A DNA stretch of 42,981 nucleotides from Chromatiales bacterium. Its GTDB lineage: Bacteria > Pseudomonadota > Gammaproteobacteria > Thiohalomonadales > Thiohalomonadaceae. The notes beneath the pieces were generated by a model. It had not been told where the DNA came from and searched no databases. It saw only the letters and a list, made by a program, of their open reading frames with translations. The position numbers were made by a program, and so were the translations under genes. The stretch is from assembly GCA_003251535.1 (NCBI GenBank), contig QKFD01000097.1, positions 1 through 42,981 on the forward strand. Reading direction: 5' to 3'. Below, piece by piece: positions 16,057 through 23,404 of the stretch; positions within the stretch are counted from its first letter, which is position 1, and each line of letters opens with the position of its first letter.

Positions 16057-17190
16057 TCACTCCTCGGTTGGGGAGAAGAAGATCGGTTCGCCACCGAGCG
16101 CTGTCAGCAACGAGTGCTGAGCGGTGGAGGGGGGGGTCTCGTAGCAGACCAGGACGCGATCGTACTGCCCGGGCGTGACCGAATAGAGGAAGTTGGGGAT
16201 GCCATCCTCGTAGGCATCGAGAAATTCCAAGGTGTCGTGGATGGGGCCACCCGGGAGGATCGGCGAGCGGGTGGTGGCCTGCACTGCCACCTCTGCCCCT
16301 TGGGCGGCGAGGTGGCGGGCCAGCTGAAAGGGGGGATAGACAAACTCACCCGTCCCCAACACCAGGATCCGCTCGCCGCGCCGCACGGGAAGGTGCGTGG
16401 CGGCTGCGGGTAGCGGGGTCGGTGTGCGCCGTCCCAGGCGCCCCCAGTTGGCCGGGAGCAGGTGATCCTTCATGCCGCCGTTGCCGGTGACATTGGGCAT
16501 GGCCGGCGGAGGGGCGCCGGAGGGGAGAAACTGATATTGGCCCTGCAACAGCGAGACGAAGTGGCTGGGCACCGGCATCTGGTGGGCGATCTCGGCGCGC
16601 CGGGCGCGTCCCATCCAATCGGTGATGGTGACGCAGATGATCTGGCTGAGCTGCGGCATATAGCGCCAGCACGACTCGGCGACCGCGACGAAGGTGGCGC
16701 CGGTGGAGGCCTCGTCATCCACCAGTACCAGGGTGCGACACTCGGTGAGCAGCGCTGCATCTTCCGCCGCCTGGGGCCAGTAGAGCAGGTGGCTGGTGGC
16801 GTGGCTGTGGCTCTCCTCGAAGTGGGAGAGGAGGGGGGCGTCGATGTGGTAGCGGGTGGAGTGGAGGTAGAGCAGATCGTGGCGCCGGCTCATCTGGCGC
16901 CACGCCTCATGGATGCCGTGGCCGAGGCCAACGGCGGTCTCCGCCATGCCGATCACCAGCGCCGGGCCCGGCAGCGCCGGACCCAGTTTGGCCGCCAGGC
17001 GGCGGTGGACCATGCGCATGGTCTGGGGGGCGACCGGCAGGTGGCGCCCCAGCACGCGGCTGACAAATAGAAAGGGCCGCTTCGGGTTGCGGCGGCTGGC
17101 AAAGTCGCACAGGAACTCCAACGGGAGATCGCTCTGCTCCACCGCTACACGTAGCTCGCCCGCGGCGAGTCGAACGCTTTTTTCACTCAT
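16057..17190 (-). CDS. PRTase_2-TRSP phosphoribosyltransferase of the Ter module
   Basis: A 377-residue two-domain protein, first gene of the biosynthetic operon. The N-terminal part is a phosphoribosyltransferase with a clean PRPP-binding motif, LVLVDDEASTGATF (154-167). The C-terminal domain (about 273-377) carries GTGEFVYPPFQLARHL and the motif TTRSP (306-310) that gives the TRSP domain its name. This pairing is known from Ter biosynthetic clusters. The chosen ATG has GAGAGAG upstream; a longer frame would start 60 bases earlier inside the leader. Likely reaction: attachment of a phosphoribosyl moiety to a base-like acceptor. Confidence 0.8.
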   Translation of the reverse strand: MSEKSVRLAAGELRVAVEQSDLPLEFLCDFASRRNPKRPFLFVSRVLGRHLPVAPQTMRMVHRRLAAKLGPALPGPALVIGMAETAVGLGHGIHEAWRQMSRRHDLLYLHSTRYHIDAPLLSHFEESHSHATSHLLYWPQAAEDAALLTECRTLVLVDDEASTGATFVAVAESCWRYMPQLSQIICVTITDWMGRARRAEIAHQMPVPSHFVSLLQGQYQFLPSGAPPPAMPNVTGNGGMKDHLLPANWGRLGRRTPTPLPAAATHLPVRRGERILVLGTGEFVYPPFQLARHLAAQGAEVAVQATTRSPILPGGPIHDTLEFLDAYEDGIPNFLYSVTPGQYDRVLVCYETPPSTAQHSLLTALGGEPIFFSPTEE

Positions 17191-17222
17191 TCCCGCTCTC
17201 TCTCGGTGCGGATGGTTAGACG

Positions 17223-17239
17223 CGCAGCCCAGGGGGCTG
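17223..17239. repeat. Leader hairpin of the biosynthetic operon
   Basis: GCAGCCC and GGGCTGC form a 7-bp stem around a short AGG-containing loop, about 33 bases before the PRTase_2-TRSP start. It would be in the 5' leader of the leftward transcript. Confidence 0.4.
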
Positions 17240-17286
17240 CTATGTCTCATCGTGGGTGAACGCTACGGGGGAGCGCATGGAACCGC

Positions 17287-17328
17287 GGGGCCGCCCGACA
17301 GGCACGACGGCAGTCGGGCGGTGGCCCC
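17287..17328. repeat. Large imperfect hairpin upstream of the biosynthetic operon
   Basis: GGGGCCGCCCGAC (17287-17299) pairs with GTCGGGCGGTGGCCCC (17313-17328), with a small bulge and a 13-base loop. It is about 100 bases upstream of the first biosynthetic gene. No T-run follows on either strand, so it is not a standard terminator. It may be the transcript end structure of the ABC operon or part of a structured leader. Confidence 0.45.
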
Positions 17329-17380
17329 GGGGCGGCACTGCGCTGTTGGCCGTGGCGGGGCGCACTGAATCCTTGCCTGC

Positions 17381-17392
17381 CCAATATTGGGG
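17381..17392. promoter_or_regulatory. Perfect 12-bp palindrome, possible operator
   Basis: CCCAATATTGGG is a perfect palindrome, extended with one interruption to TGCCC...GGGGCA. It lies about 190 bases upstream of the biosynthetic operon in an otherwise gene-free gap. The symmetry suits binding by a dimeric regulator. No regulator gene is in the window, and the site is a guess from symmetry only. Confidence 0.35.
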
Positions 17393-17464
17393 CAATGTAA
17401 TGGTAGCAGTTCGCGGTAACAGCGGGGAGTAGAGCAGATAGGCGGGGTTAGCTGACGTTGGCGC

Positions 17465-18505
17465 TCAATCCTGGGGAAAAACCACTAGATGGCGGATATT
17501 GAGCCGTAGCTTGAGTGTGCTACCCAGCGGATGATGGTGATAGCTGGAGGTGGTGCAGAGTAGTTTGCTGCCCTCCGCCAGCCGGAAGGTGTAGAGGTAG
17601 TCGGCGCCGCGAAAGGCGCACGCCTCCACCTGCGCACTGACGCCGCCTTGGGGGTCGGCGATCACCTCATCGGGGCGTACCAGTAGCGCCACTCGCGTCC
17701 CTGGGGGATAGCTGGCGGGGAGGGGGCCGTTGACCACCCCGGCGGCGGTCTCTACCGCCTCCTCGGCGAGGACCGTACCGGGCAGCAGCACCCCTTGGCC
17801 GATGAAGTCGGCGACGAAGCGGCTGGCCGGCCGGTGGTAGAGCTGGGGGCCGTCACCCCACTGCTCGATGCAGCCCGCCTGCATGACGCCGATGCTGTCG
17901 GCGGTGGCAAACGCCTCCTGCTGGTCGTGGGTCACTAGCAGGGCGGTCATCCCCTCTTTTTTGAGGATGGCGCGTACCTCCCGCGCCAGCCCCTCCCGTA
18001 GGGCTACGTCCAGGCTGGAGAAGGGCTCGTCCAGGAGCAGCAGGCGCGGGCAGGGGGCGAGGGCGCGGGCCAGCGCCACCCGCTGCTGCTGTCCGCCCGA
18101 TAGCTGGTGGGGGAAGGCGTCGGCACAGTGGGGGAGCCCCACCACCTCTAGCAGATCAGTGACCCGTCGGCGTCGCTCGGCGGCCGCGCGTCGCCGCAGG
18201 CCAAAGCCGACGTTATCCGCCACGGAGAGGTGGGGAAAGAGGGCAAACTCCTGAAAGACCATCCCGACTCCACGGCGCTCCGGCGCCAGGGTGGTGCCGG
18301 GGCGGCTCACCTCTTCGCCGGCTATCCGCAGCCGCCCGGCCCGTAGCGGCTCAAAACCGGCCACTGCCCGCAGCAGGGTGGTCTTGCCGCAGCCGCTGGG
18401 TCCCAGCAGACAGCCGATCTCGCCGGGGGCGAGGGTGAACTGGGCACCCTTGACCACCGTGACGGCGCCATAGCCGATCTCCACCCCCTGCGCCTCAAGC
18501 AGCAT
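17465..18505 (-). CDS. fbpC: Ferric-iron ABC transporter ATP-binding protein
   Basis: A 346-residue ABC ATPase of the Fe3+/spermidine-putrescine type. Walker A is GPSGCGKTT, the signature is LSGGQQQR, Walker B is LLLLDEPFSSLD and the H-loop is LVTHDQQEA. A C-terminal TOBE-like domain (about 245-346) follows. The chosen ATG (MLLEAQGVEIGYG) overlaps the end of the permease gene by 11 bases. A longer frame would add a Ser/Pro-rich run that is really permease sequence in another frame. It energises uptake of ferric iron delivered by the binding protein. Confidence 0.88.
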   Translation of the reverse strand: MLLEAQGVEIGYGAVTVVKGAQFTLAPGEIGCLLGPSGCGKTTLLRAVAGFEPLRAGRLRIAGEEVSRPGTTLAPERRGVGMVFQEFALFPHLSVADNVGFGLRRRAAAERRRRVTDLLEVVGLPHCADAFPHQLSGGQQQRVALARALAPCPRLLLLDEPFSSLDVALREGLAREVRAILKKEGMTALLVTHDQQEAFATADSIGVMQAGCIEQWGDGPQLYHRPASRFVADFIGQGVLLPGTVLAEEAVETAAGVVNGPLPASYPPGTRVALLVRPDEVIADPQGGVSAQVEACAFRGADYLYTFRLAEGSKLLCTTSSYHHHPLGSTLKLRLNIRHLVVFPQD

Positions 18506-20168
18506 CCGCCGCTCCAGGTCGGCTACGGGCGATGGTGCGGGAGAGGAGGATGACCGGGATGATGCCGGCCAGGACGATGGCGATGGCGGCTGGAGCGGCA
18601 TCGGCAAGTCTTTCATCAGAGGCGAGTTCATAGGTGCGTACCGCTAAGGTATTGAAATTAAACGGGCGTAGGATCAAGGTCGCCGGCAGCTCCTTGAGCA
18701 CATCAACAAAGACGATGAGCAGGGCGGTGAGCAGGGTGCCGCGCAGCAGCGGCAGATGGATATGGGCGAGTACCCCCCCTGGGGTGAGACCGAGGGAGCG
18801 GGCGGCATCGTCCATGGCGGGGCGGATCCGCCCCAGCCCCGCCTCCACCGCTTGCAGTGAGACCGACAGGAAGCGCACGGCATAGGCGAATAGCACCGCC
18901 CCCAGGGTGCCGGAGAGCAGGAGGCCGGTGGCGATCCCCCAGTGGTCACGCGCCCAGGCATCCAACGCATTATCGAAGGCAGCGAAGGGGATGATGACGC
19001 CGATGGCGATCACCGTGCCGGGGATGGCGTAACCCATGCCGGCGATGCGCACCGCGCTACGGGTCACCGGGCCGGGGGCGAGGCGGCGGCCGTAACCGAG
19101 CAGCAGCGCCAGTAGCAGGGTGATGAGGGCGGCCACGCTGGCGAGGCCGAAGCTGTTGGCCATCAGTTGGAGAAACTCCCCATCCACCCCTTGGGGTGCG
19201 GTGCGCAGCGCCCAGCGCAGCAATAGGAGGAGCGGGAGCAGAAAGCCAAACGCCACCGGTATCAGGCAGGCGCCAGTCGCCGCCCAGCCGCGGAGACCAC
19301 CGAGCTGGTAGCGGGGGAAGTGGCGATGGCCGCCGGCGCCATGGAAGTAGCGGGCACGGCGGCGCGACCAGCGCTCCACCAGCAGCAGGGTGAAGACAAA
19401 GCCGAGTAGCACCGCGGCCAGCTGGGCGGCGGCGGGGGCGTCCCCCAGCCCATACCAGGTGCGGAAGATGCCGGTGGTGAAGGTGTCAACGCCGAAGAAC
19501 TGTACCGTGCCGTAGTCGGCCAGGGTCTCCATGAGGGCCAGCGACAGGCCGGTGGCCAGGGCGGGGCGGGCCAGCGGCAGGGCGATGGTGAAGAAGCCGC
19601 GCCAAGGGCCGCTGCCCAGGGTGCGGCCCGCCTCCAACACCGCCACCGACTGGTCGAGAAAGGCGGCGCGGGCGAGGAGATAGACGTAGGGGTAGAGCAC
19701 CAGCGAGAGCATCACCACCGCCCCGGGGAGGGTACGCACCGGCGGGAACCAGTAGTCGCCATAGCTCCAGCCGGTCAGCTCCCGTAACGTCTCCTGGAGG
19801 GGCCCAGAGACATCCAGCAGGCCGGTATAGGTGTAGGCGATGATGTAGGCGGGGAAGGCCAGCGGCAGCAGCAGTGCCCACTCGAAGAGGCGGCGGCCGG
19901 GGAAGTCACACACGGCGGTGAGCCAGGCGCTGGGGATGCCGATGGCGAGGGTGCCAACACCCACGCCGAGCATCAGCCAGAGCGAACCGGCGATATAGTC
20001 CGGCAGGCGGGTCTGGGCCAGGTGGTGCCACACCTCACCGGCGGGGGTGAAGAGAAAACTGGCGATGGTGAGCACCGGCAGCGCCAGCAGCAGCGCCGTT
20101 GCACCCGTGGCCAACGGCCAGATCCCCGGCCGGCCGCCGCCCCTCCAAGATTGCCCTTCGCTCGGCAT
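18495..20168 (-). CDS. fbpB: Ferric-iron ABC transporter permease (fused double permease)
   Basis: A 557-residue inner-membrane permease with two BPD-transport halves and about twelve hydrophobic segments. Each half has an EAA-type loop: EAGRTLGSGPWRGFFTIALPLARPA in the first, DDAARSLGLTPGGVLAHIHLPLLRG in the second. This is the FbpB/FutB architecture for ferric iron. I chose the ATG because the next upstream start, a GTG, lies within the stem of the intrinsic terminator. The gene overlaps the ATPase gene downstream. Confidence 0.88.
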   Translation of the reverse strand: MPSEGQSWRGGGRPGIWPLATGATALLLALPVLTIASFLFTPAGEVWHHLAQTRLPDYIAGSLWLMLGVGVGTLAIGIPSAWLTAVCDFPGRRLFEWALLLPLAFPAYIIAYTYTGLLDVSGPLQETLRELTGWSYGDYWFPPVRTLPGAVVMLSLVLYPYVYLLARAAFLDQSVAVLEAGRTLGSGPWRGFFTIALPLARPALATGLSLALMETLADYGTVQFFGVDTFTTGIFRTWYGLGDAPAAAQLAAVLLGFVFTLLLVERWSRRRARYFHGAGGHRHFPRYQLGGLRGWAATGACLIPVAFGFLLPLLLLLRWALRTAPQGVDGEFLQLMANSFGLASVAALITLLLALLLGYGRRLAPGPVTRSAVRIAGMGYAIPGTVIAIGVIIPFAAFDNALDAWARDHWGIATGLLLSGTLGAVLFAYAVRFLSVSLQAVEAGLGRIRPAMDDAARSLGLTPGGVLAHIHLPLLRGTLLTALLIVFVDVLKELPATLILRPFNFNTLAVRTYELASDERLADAAPAAIAIVLAGIIPVILLSRTIARSRPGAADAA

Positions 20169-20180
20169 GTTACCCCACGC

Positions 20181-20213
20181 AAAAAGACCCACCCGAGGTC
20201 ACCCCGGGTGGGG
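20181..20213 (-). terminator. Intrinsic terminator between fbpA and fbpB
   Basis: CCCACCCG (20188-20195) and CGGGTGGG (20205-20212) form a perfect 8-bp stem with a 9-base loop. On the minus strand it is followed by TCTTTTT. It lies after the binding-protein gene and just before the permease start. Partial read-through would give more binding protein than membrane components, a common design. Confidence 0.75.
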
Positions 20214-20352
20214 AAAAAGCGCGCCGCCCAAGGGCGATGCTGTCCGATTGTTGACCCCTAGCCCGCCCCACGCGGGTTATCGGGGATGAACCTGTTGCCA
20301 CACCCTCTCTTTTTCCTGTCGCCTCCTAGCGTTAGCGAAGGATAGCGGCGCC

Positions 20353-21378
20353 TCAGCGCCAACCGACCCTATCCATCAACTTCACCGCCTCGGCGTTGAA
20401 CTCCCCCAGCTGGGTGGCGTTGATGGTATCGGCCTTGAAGTGGCCGAGCTGCTCCAGGGTGGCGCTCCACGGCACCCCCGGTTTGACCGGATACTCTTGG
20501 TTGGTCTCGGCATACCAGACCTGCGCCGCATCGCTCACCAGAAACTCCAGCAGGGCGATGGCCGCCTCTTTGTGGCGCGCACTCTTGGTGAGGGCGGCAC
20601 CGCTGACATTGACGTGGGTGCCGCGCCCCTCCTGCTCGGGCCAGATCACCCCCAGTTTGCGGGCGGCCGCCTGCTCTTGCGGGTCGCTCGATTCGAGCAT
20701 GGCGGCGTAGTAATAGGTGTTGGCTACGGCGAGGTCGCACTGACCGGCCGCCGCCGCCTTGATCTGGTCTCGATCACCGCCGGTGGGTTTGCGGGCGAGA
20801 TTGGCCACTAGCCCCTCGGCCCACACCTCGCTCGGGGCGACCCCCTGGTGGGCGATCATCGATGCCACCAGCGACTGGTTGTAGATGTTGTCGGAGGAGC
20901 GGATGCAGATGCGGCCGTGCCACTGCGGATCGGTCAGATCGGCGTAGCTGTGGATCTGCTGCGGGTCCAGCTTGCCCTTGACGTAGAAGATGGGACGGGC
21001 GCGTACCGAGAGGCCAAACCACTGCCCCTCCGGGTCACGGTAGGTGGCGGGGATGGCCGCCTCCAGCCGGGCGGAGTGGATGGGCTGGGTCACCCCCGCC
21101 GCCACCGCCTGCTGGAGGCGGCCGGCATCGGTGGTGATAAAGAGGTCCGCTGGGCTGTTGGCCCCCTCCGAGCGCAGCCGCTGGAGCAGGGTCTCGGCCT
21201 TGCCGGTCACCAGATTGACCTCGATCCCGCTCTCGGCGGTAAACCGATCCAGCAGCGGCTTGATCAGGCTCTCCTGACGGGCCGAGTAGAGGTTGACCAC
21301 CTCCGTCGCCTGGGCCTGACCACCCAAGAGCAGTGCGACGGCGGCTACCGCCAGGGTTGAGGGGACAGTAATACGCAT
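20353..21378 (-). CDS. fbpA: Ferric-iron ABC transporter periplasmic binding protein
   Basis: A 341-residue periplasmic protein with a signal peptide ending around GGQAQA-TE. The mature start EVVNLYSARQESLIKPLLDRF is typical of FbpA/FutA proteins. Paired tyrosines in VANTYYYAAM are the expected ferric-iron ligands. The ATG (MRITVPSTLAVAA) has GGAGAG upstream; a TTG four codons earlier is less likely. It is first in a leftward operon with the permease and ATPase, and a Fur-box-like site overlaps its promoter. Confidence 0.9.
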   Translation of the reverse strand: MRITVPSTLAVAAVALLLGGQAQATEVVNLYSARQESLIKPLLDRFTAESGIEVNLVTGKAETLLQRLRSEGANSPADLFITTDAGRLQQAVAAGVTQPIHSARLEAAIPATYRDPEGQWFGLSVRARPIFYVKGKLDPQQIHSYADLTDPQWHGRICIRSSDNIYNQSLVASMIAHQGVAPSEVWAEGLVANLARKPTGGDRDQIKAAAAGQCDLAVANTYYYAAMLESSDPQEQAAARKLGVIWPEQEGRGTHVNVSGAALTKSARHKEAAIALLEFLVSDAAQVWYAETNQEYPVKPGVPWSATLEQLGHFKADTINATQLGEFNAEAVKLMDRVGWR

Positions 21379-21408
21379 GGGACTCTCCAACCAATAATCG
21401 ACAACTTA

Positions 21409-21435
21409 TGCAAACGATATAGATTCTCATTTGCA
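21409..21435 (-). promoter_or_regulatory. Fur-box-like operator
   Basis: A 27-bp inverted repeat with arms TGCAAATGA and TCGTTTGCA (one mismatch). Its core, TGAGAATCTATATCG, matches 10 of 14 defined positions of the 15-base Fur consensus. It overlaps the -10 and spacer of the predicted fbpA promoter, which suits repression by iron-loaded Fur. Confidence 0.65.
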
Positions 21436-21442
21436 AAGTCAA
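21414..21442 (-). promoter_or_regulatory. Predicted sigma70 promoter of the iron-transport operon
   Basis: Read leftward: TTGACT (21437-21442), 17 bases, TATCGT (21414-21419). The -35 fits 5 of 6 and the -10 fits 4 of 6. The Fur-like site covers the spacer and -10. The leader to the fbpA ATG is about 30 bases. Confidence 0.55.
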
Positions 21443-21650
21443 CGAGGAGAGGGGCGGTTATCTGTGCCGGGGCGGAGACGATCGTTGCAAAAAGGATCCC
21501 AAGGGGTGGTGTAGCATAGGGTCCGGTTGGGGTTTGCCTGACGCCATGCGGGCCGCTGGTCGGCCTTGGGTGGGCAGGCTGTAGCGTAGCTGGAGTTAGC
21601 AGGCGGCCGATGGCGCCGCTTCAGATTGGGTCCGCCTGTGGGGAGCACCG

Positions 21651-22199
21651 ATGGAAAATCTACTGAAAAGCAGCCCTCCCGACTATCTCATCACCAATAC
21701 CCACCTGGGTCAGTGGCGCCGCTTCATGTATCCCAACGGCGCCGTCTTTGCGGAGTTCCGTACCCATGCCACCTTTCTGGGGCTACCTTGGTTCCACTTT
21801 ACCCGCGGTCGCTCGCCAGAGACCGGGGCACGGGTGGTGGCCAAAGGGGTGGTGGCGGTGGGGCGGATCGCCGTGGGTGGGATCGCCATCGGGCAGGCGA
21901 GTTTCGGCCTGGTGAGCATCGCCCAACTGGGGGTTGGCCTACTGTTTGGCTTTGCCCAGGCGGCCTTCGGTCTCTATGCCCTGGGGCAGGTGGCGATCGC
22001 CGGAGAGTTGGCGGTAGGGCAGTTGGCGGTGGCACCGACGGCAGTGGGCCAGCTGGCGGTGGGCAACTACGCCCTGGGACAGAAGGGGGTGGGGGGGCAC
22101 GTCTGGTCACCGGATGAGCGCGATCCGGCGGCGGTGGAGCACTTCACGACCCTATGGCAGGGGCGTTGGGGAGAGGGGAGTTGGGAGAGCGTTGAGTAG
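21651..22199 (+). CDS. Glycine-pentad repeat protein, function unknown
   Basis: A 182-residue protein I cannot name. Residues about 62-145 repeat with period five: a glycine (sometimes Ala or Phe), two variable residues, then A/S and a V/I/L/F, as in GVVAV-GRIAV-GGIAI-GQASF and later GQLAV-APTAV-GQLAV-GNYAL. There is one slip in the middle. This could form a pentapeptide-repeat-like beta solenoid or a tightly packed membrane segment. The flanks are polar, with a Trp/His-rich start (LPWFHFTRGRS) and an acidic, Trp-containing end. The ATG has GGGGAG upstream. It is convergent with the HMA-like cluster, 12 bases away. Confidence 0.75.
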   Translation: MENLLKSSPPDYLITNTHLGQWRRFMYPNGAVFAEFRTHATFLGLPWFHFTRGRSPETGARVVAKGVVAVGRIAVGGIAIGQASFGLVSIAQLGVGLLFGFAQAAFGLYALGQVAIAGELAVGQLAVAPTAVGQLAVGNYALGQKGVGGHVWSPDERDPAAVEHFTTLWQGRWGEGSWESVE

Positions 22200-22211
22200 A
22201 CGGTGGAGGGC

Positions 22212-22592
22212 TTAGAGGATGGCGCCCACCAGCGCCAGTGCCGAGCGCTCTACCGCCTTCTCCACCAACATCCCCAGCACCGCCTTGCCGATCTTGCCAC
22301 CGACATCGGTCATCGTGACGGTGAGCCGATCCTCCTCCGGTGGGGGCGGGGTGGCGGTACCATCGGCGATGAGGCCGGCACCGCTCAGGATGGCCAGTAG
22401 CTGGTCTGGATGGTGCTGTTGCGGGTCGTAGGTGATGAGTAGACTGCCGGTGACGCTGTTGGCCTCTACGGCGTCGATGCCGTGGTGGTTGGCCAACAGG
22501 CTGCAAGCGCTGCTGATGGCACCGGGGTTACGCTTGAGCTGGCGCGATTTGATGCGCAGGCGGCCGGGCAGGTGGTGGATATAGTGAGGCAT
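22212..22592 (-). CDS. HMA-fold-like protein without CxxC, with C-terminal hydrophobic segment
   Basis: A 126-residue protein. Residues 1 to about 75 look like a heavy-metal-associated ferredoxin-like fold (HMA2-type): HHLPGRLRIKS, then GIDAVEANSVTGSLLITYD and a helix. The metal-binding CxxC is absent; the only cysteine is in ISSACSLL. A proline-rich linker follows, then a hydrophobic C-terminal helix (LGMLVEKAVERSALALVGAIL). It shares the R-L-R-hydrophobic-K/Q start with two other proteins in this cluster. The role is unknown; membrane-associated sensing or assembly is possible. Confidence 0.65.
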   Translation of the reverse strand: MPHYIHHLPGRLRIKSRQLKRNPGAISSACSLLANHHGIDAVEANSVTGSLLITYDPQQHHPDQLLAILSGAGLIADGTATPPPPEEDRLTVTMTDVGGKIGKAVLGMLVEKAVERSALALVGAIL

Positions 22593-22668
22593 GGTTCATC
22601 GAACTCATCCTTGGATCCACCCATTGAAGCAGGCAAACGTGAAGCTTTGTTGACGCCTAGATGAATCT

Positions 22669-22700
22669 GACCGCCGCCACCGCCTGTGGTGGCGGCGGTC
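22669..22700. repeat. Perfect 13-bp hairpin
   Basis: GACCGCCGCCACC and GGTGGCGGCGGTC pair perfectly around a GCCTGT loop, 7 bases beyond the stop of the 22-residue-repeat protein. No T-run follows on the minus strand. It is likely a transcript-end or stabilising structure, or it limits expression of the gene that follows. Confidence 0.6.
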
Positions 22701-22707
22701 ACTCCCA

Positions 22708-23313
22708 CTACTGCTTGGGCTCTTCGTGGTGCGGCAGGGCGGCGTTCAGTACCTCCTTCACACCACCCACCACCCCCACCAGCATGTCACGTACCGTGGC
22801 CACGGCGGCGTTGCCGATGGTGCCGGCCGCCTCGATGGCGGCGCCGCTGGCGCTCTTGGCCAGATCGATGGCGTTGGCACCGATCTCGGCGCTCGCCTCA
22901 ATCACCCCATCCACGGCGCGGCGGGCGGTGACGGAGACATCGGCCCCTACTTCAGAGGCGCCACGCACCGTGGAGCGGACGATCTCCTCGGCGGCGACCC
23001 GCAGATCACCCCCGACATCGCTCACCCCCATGATCACCCCCTTGGCCACGCTCTTGGTGGAGAGGGTGAGGCCAGTGCCCACCTCTTCGGTGGCGGCAAT
23101 GGCGCCGCGCACCACGTCACGGGTGATGGTGACCGCCTCGCCGGAGACCGCCCCAGTGGCGCGGAGGGAGTTGGCCACGGTATCGCGCACCAGCGATACG
23201 ATCTCCGCCTCGATCTCGTTGATCCCCTTCAGGCTGGAGACGATGCCGTCACGCACGGTCCGCCCGCTGGTGCCCATCTGTTCGTTCATCGGCTGCTGCT
23301 GTTCGTCTGCCAT
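22708..23313 (-). CDS. 22-residue helical repeat protein, function unknown
   Basis: A 201-residue protein with no cysteine or aromatic core. From residue 26 to the last residue it divides into eight consecutive 22-residue units without gaps. Each unit has a pattern like G-V-I-x-A-x-x-E-[VI]-G-x-x-[VLA], then a polar/charged half (for example the units starting STVRGASEVG and GVIEASAEIG). The 22-mer splits into two 11s, as in apolipoprotein- and synuclein-like amphipathic helices that lie on membranes; phasin-like proteins are another analogy. The ATG has GAGG upstream. It is co-directional with the HMA-like/DUF5132 genes. It is probably a surface-binding helical protein, and no function can be assigned. 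Confidence 0.7.
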   Translation of the reverse strand: MADEQQQPMNEQMGTSGRTVRDGIVSSLKGINEIEAEIVSLVRDTVANSLRATGAVSGEAVTITRDVVRGAIAATEEVGTGLTLSTKSVAKGVIMGVSDVGGDLRVAAEEIVRSTVRGASEVGADVSVTARRAVDGVIEASAEIGANAIDLAKSASGAAIEAAGTIGNAAVATVRDMLVGVVGGVKEVLNAALPHHEEPKQ

Positions 23314-23404
23314 GGTGAGAGCCTCATCTACTGGTTGGGAAAATCGGACGTTGTGGATCGGCAGCGCTACGGTCGGTGGGCTACCGACCGGTTAGGGGCG
23401 CGAC

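Noticed and set aside
15980-16060. GTG start that would couple HAD translation to the PRTase_2-TRSP gene by GTGA
   Set aside because: The Shine-Dalgarno touches the start codon and the 27 extra residues are low-complexity before a standard HAD start. It remains possible.
20169-20192. GTG start of the permease inside the terminator stem
   Set aside because: The start codon would be locked in a stable hairpin; the ATG downstream fits better.
22708-23313. CRISPR or tandem DNA repeat explanation for the periodic segment
   Set aside because: The period is in the protein (22 residues); the 66-base DNA units have diverged and are coding, with no conserved spacer pattern.
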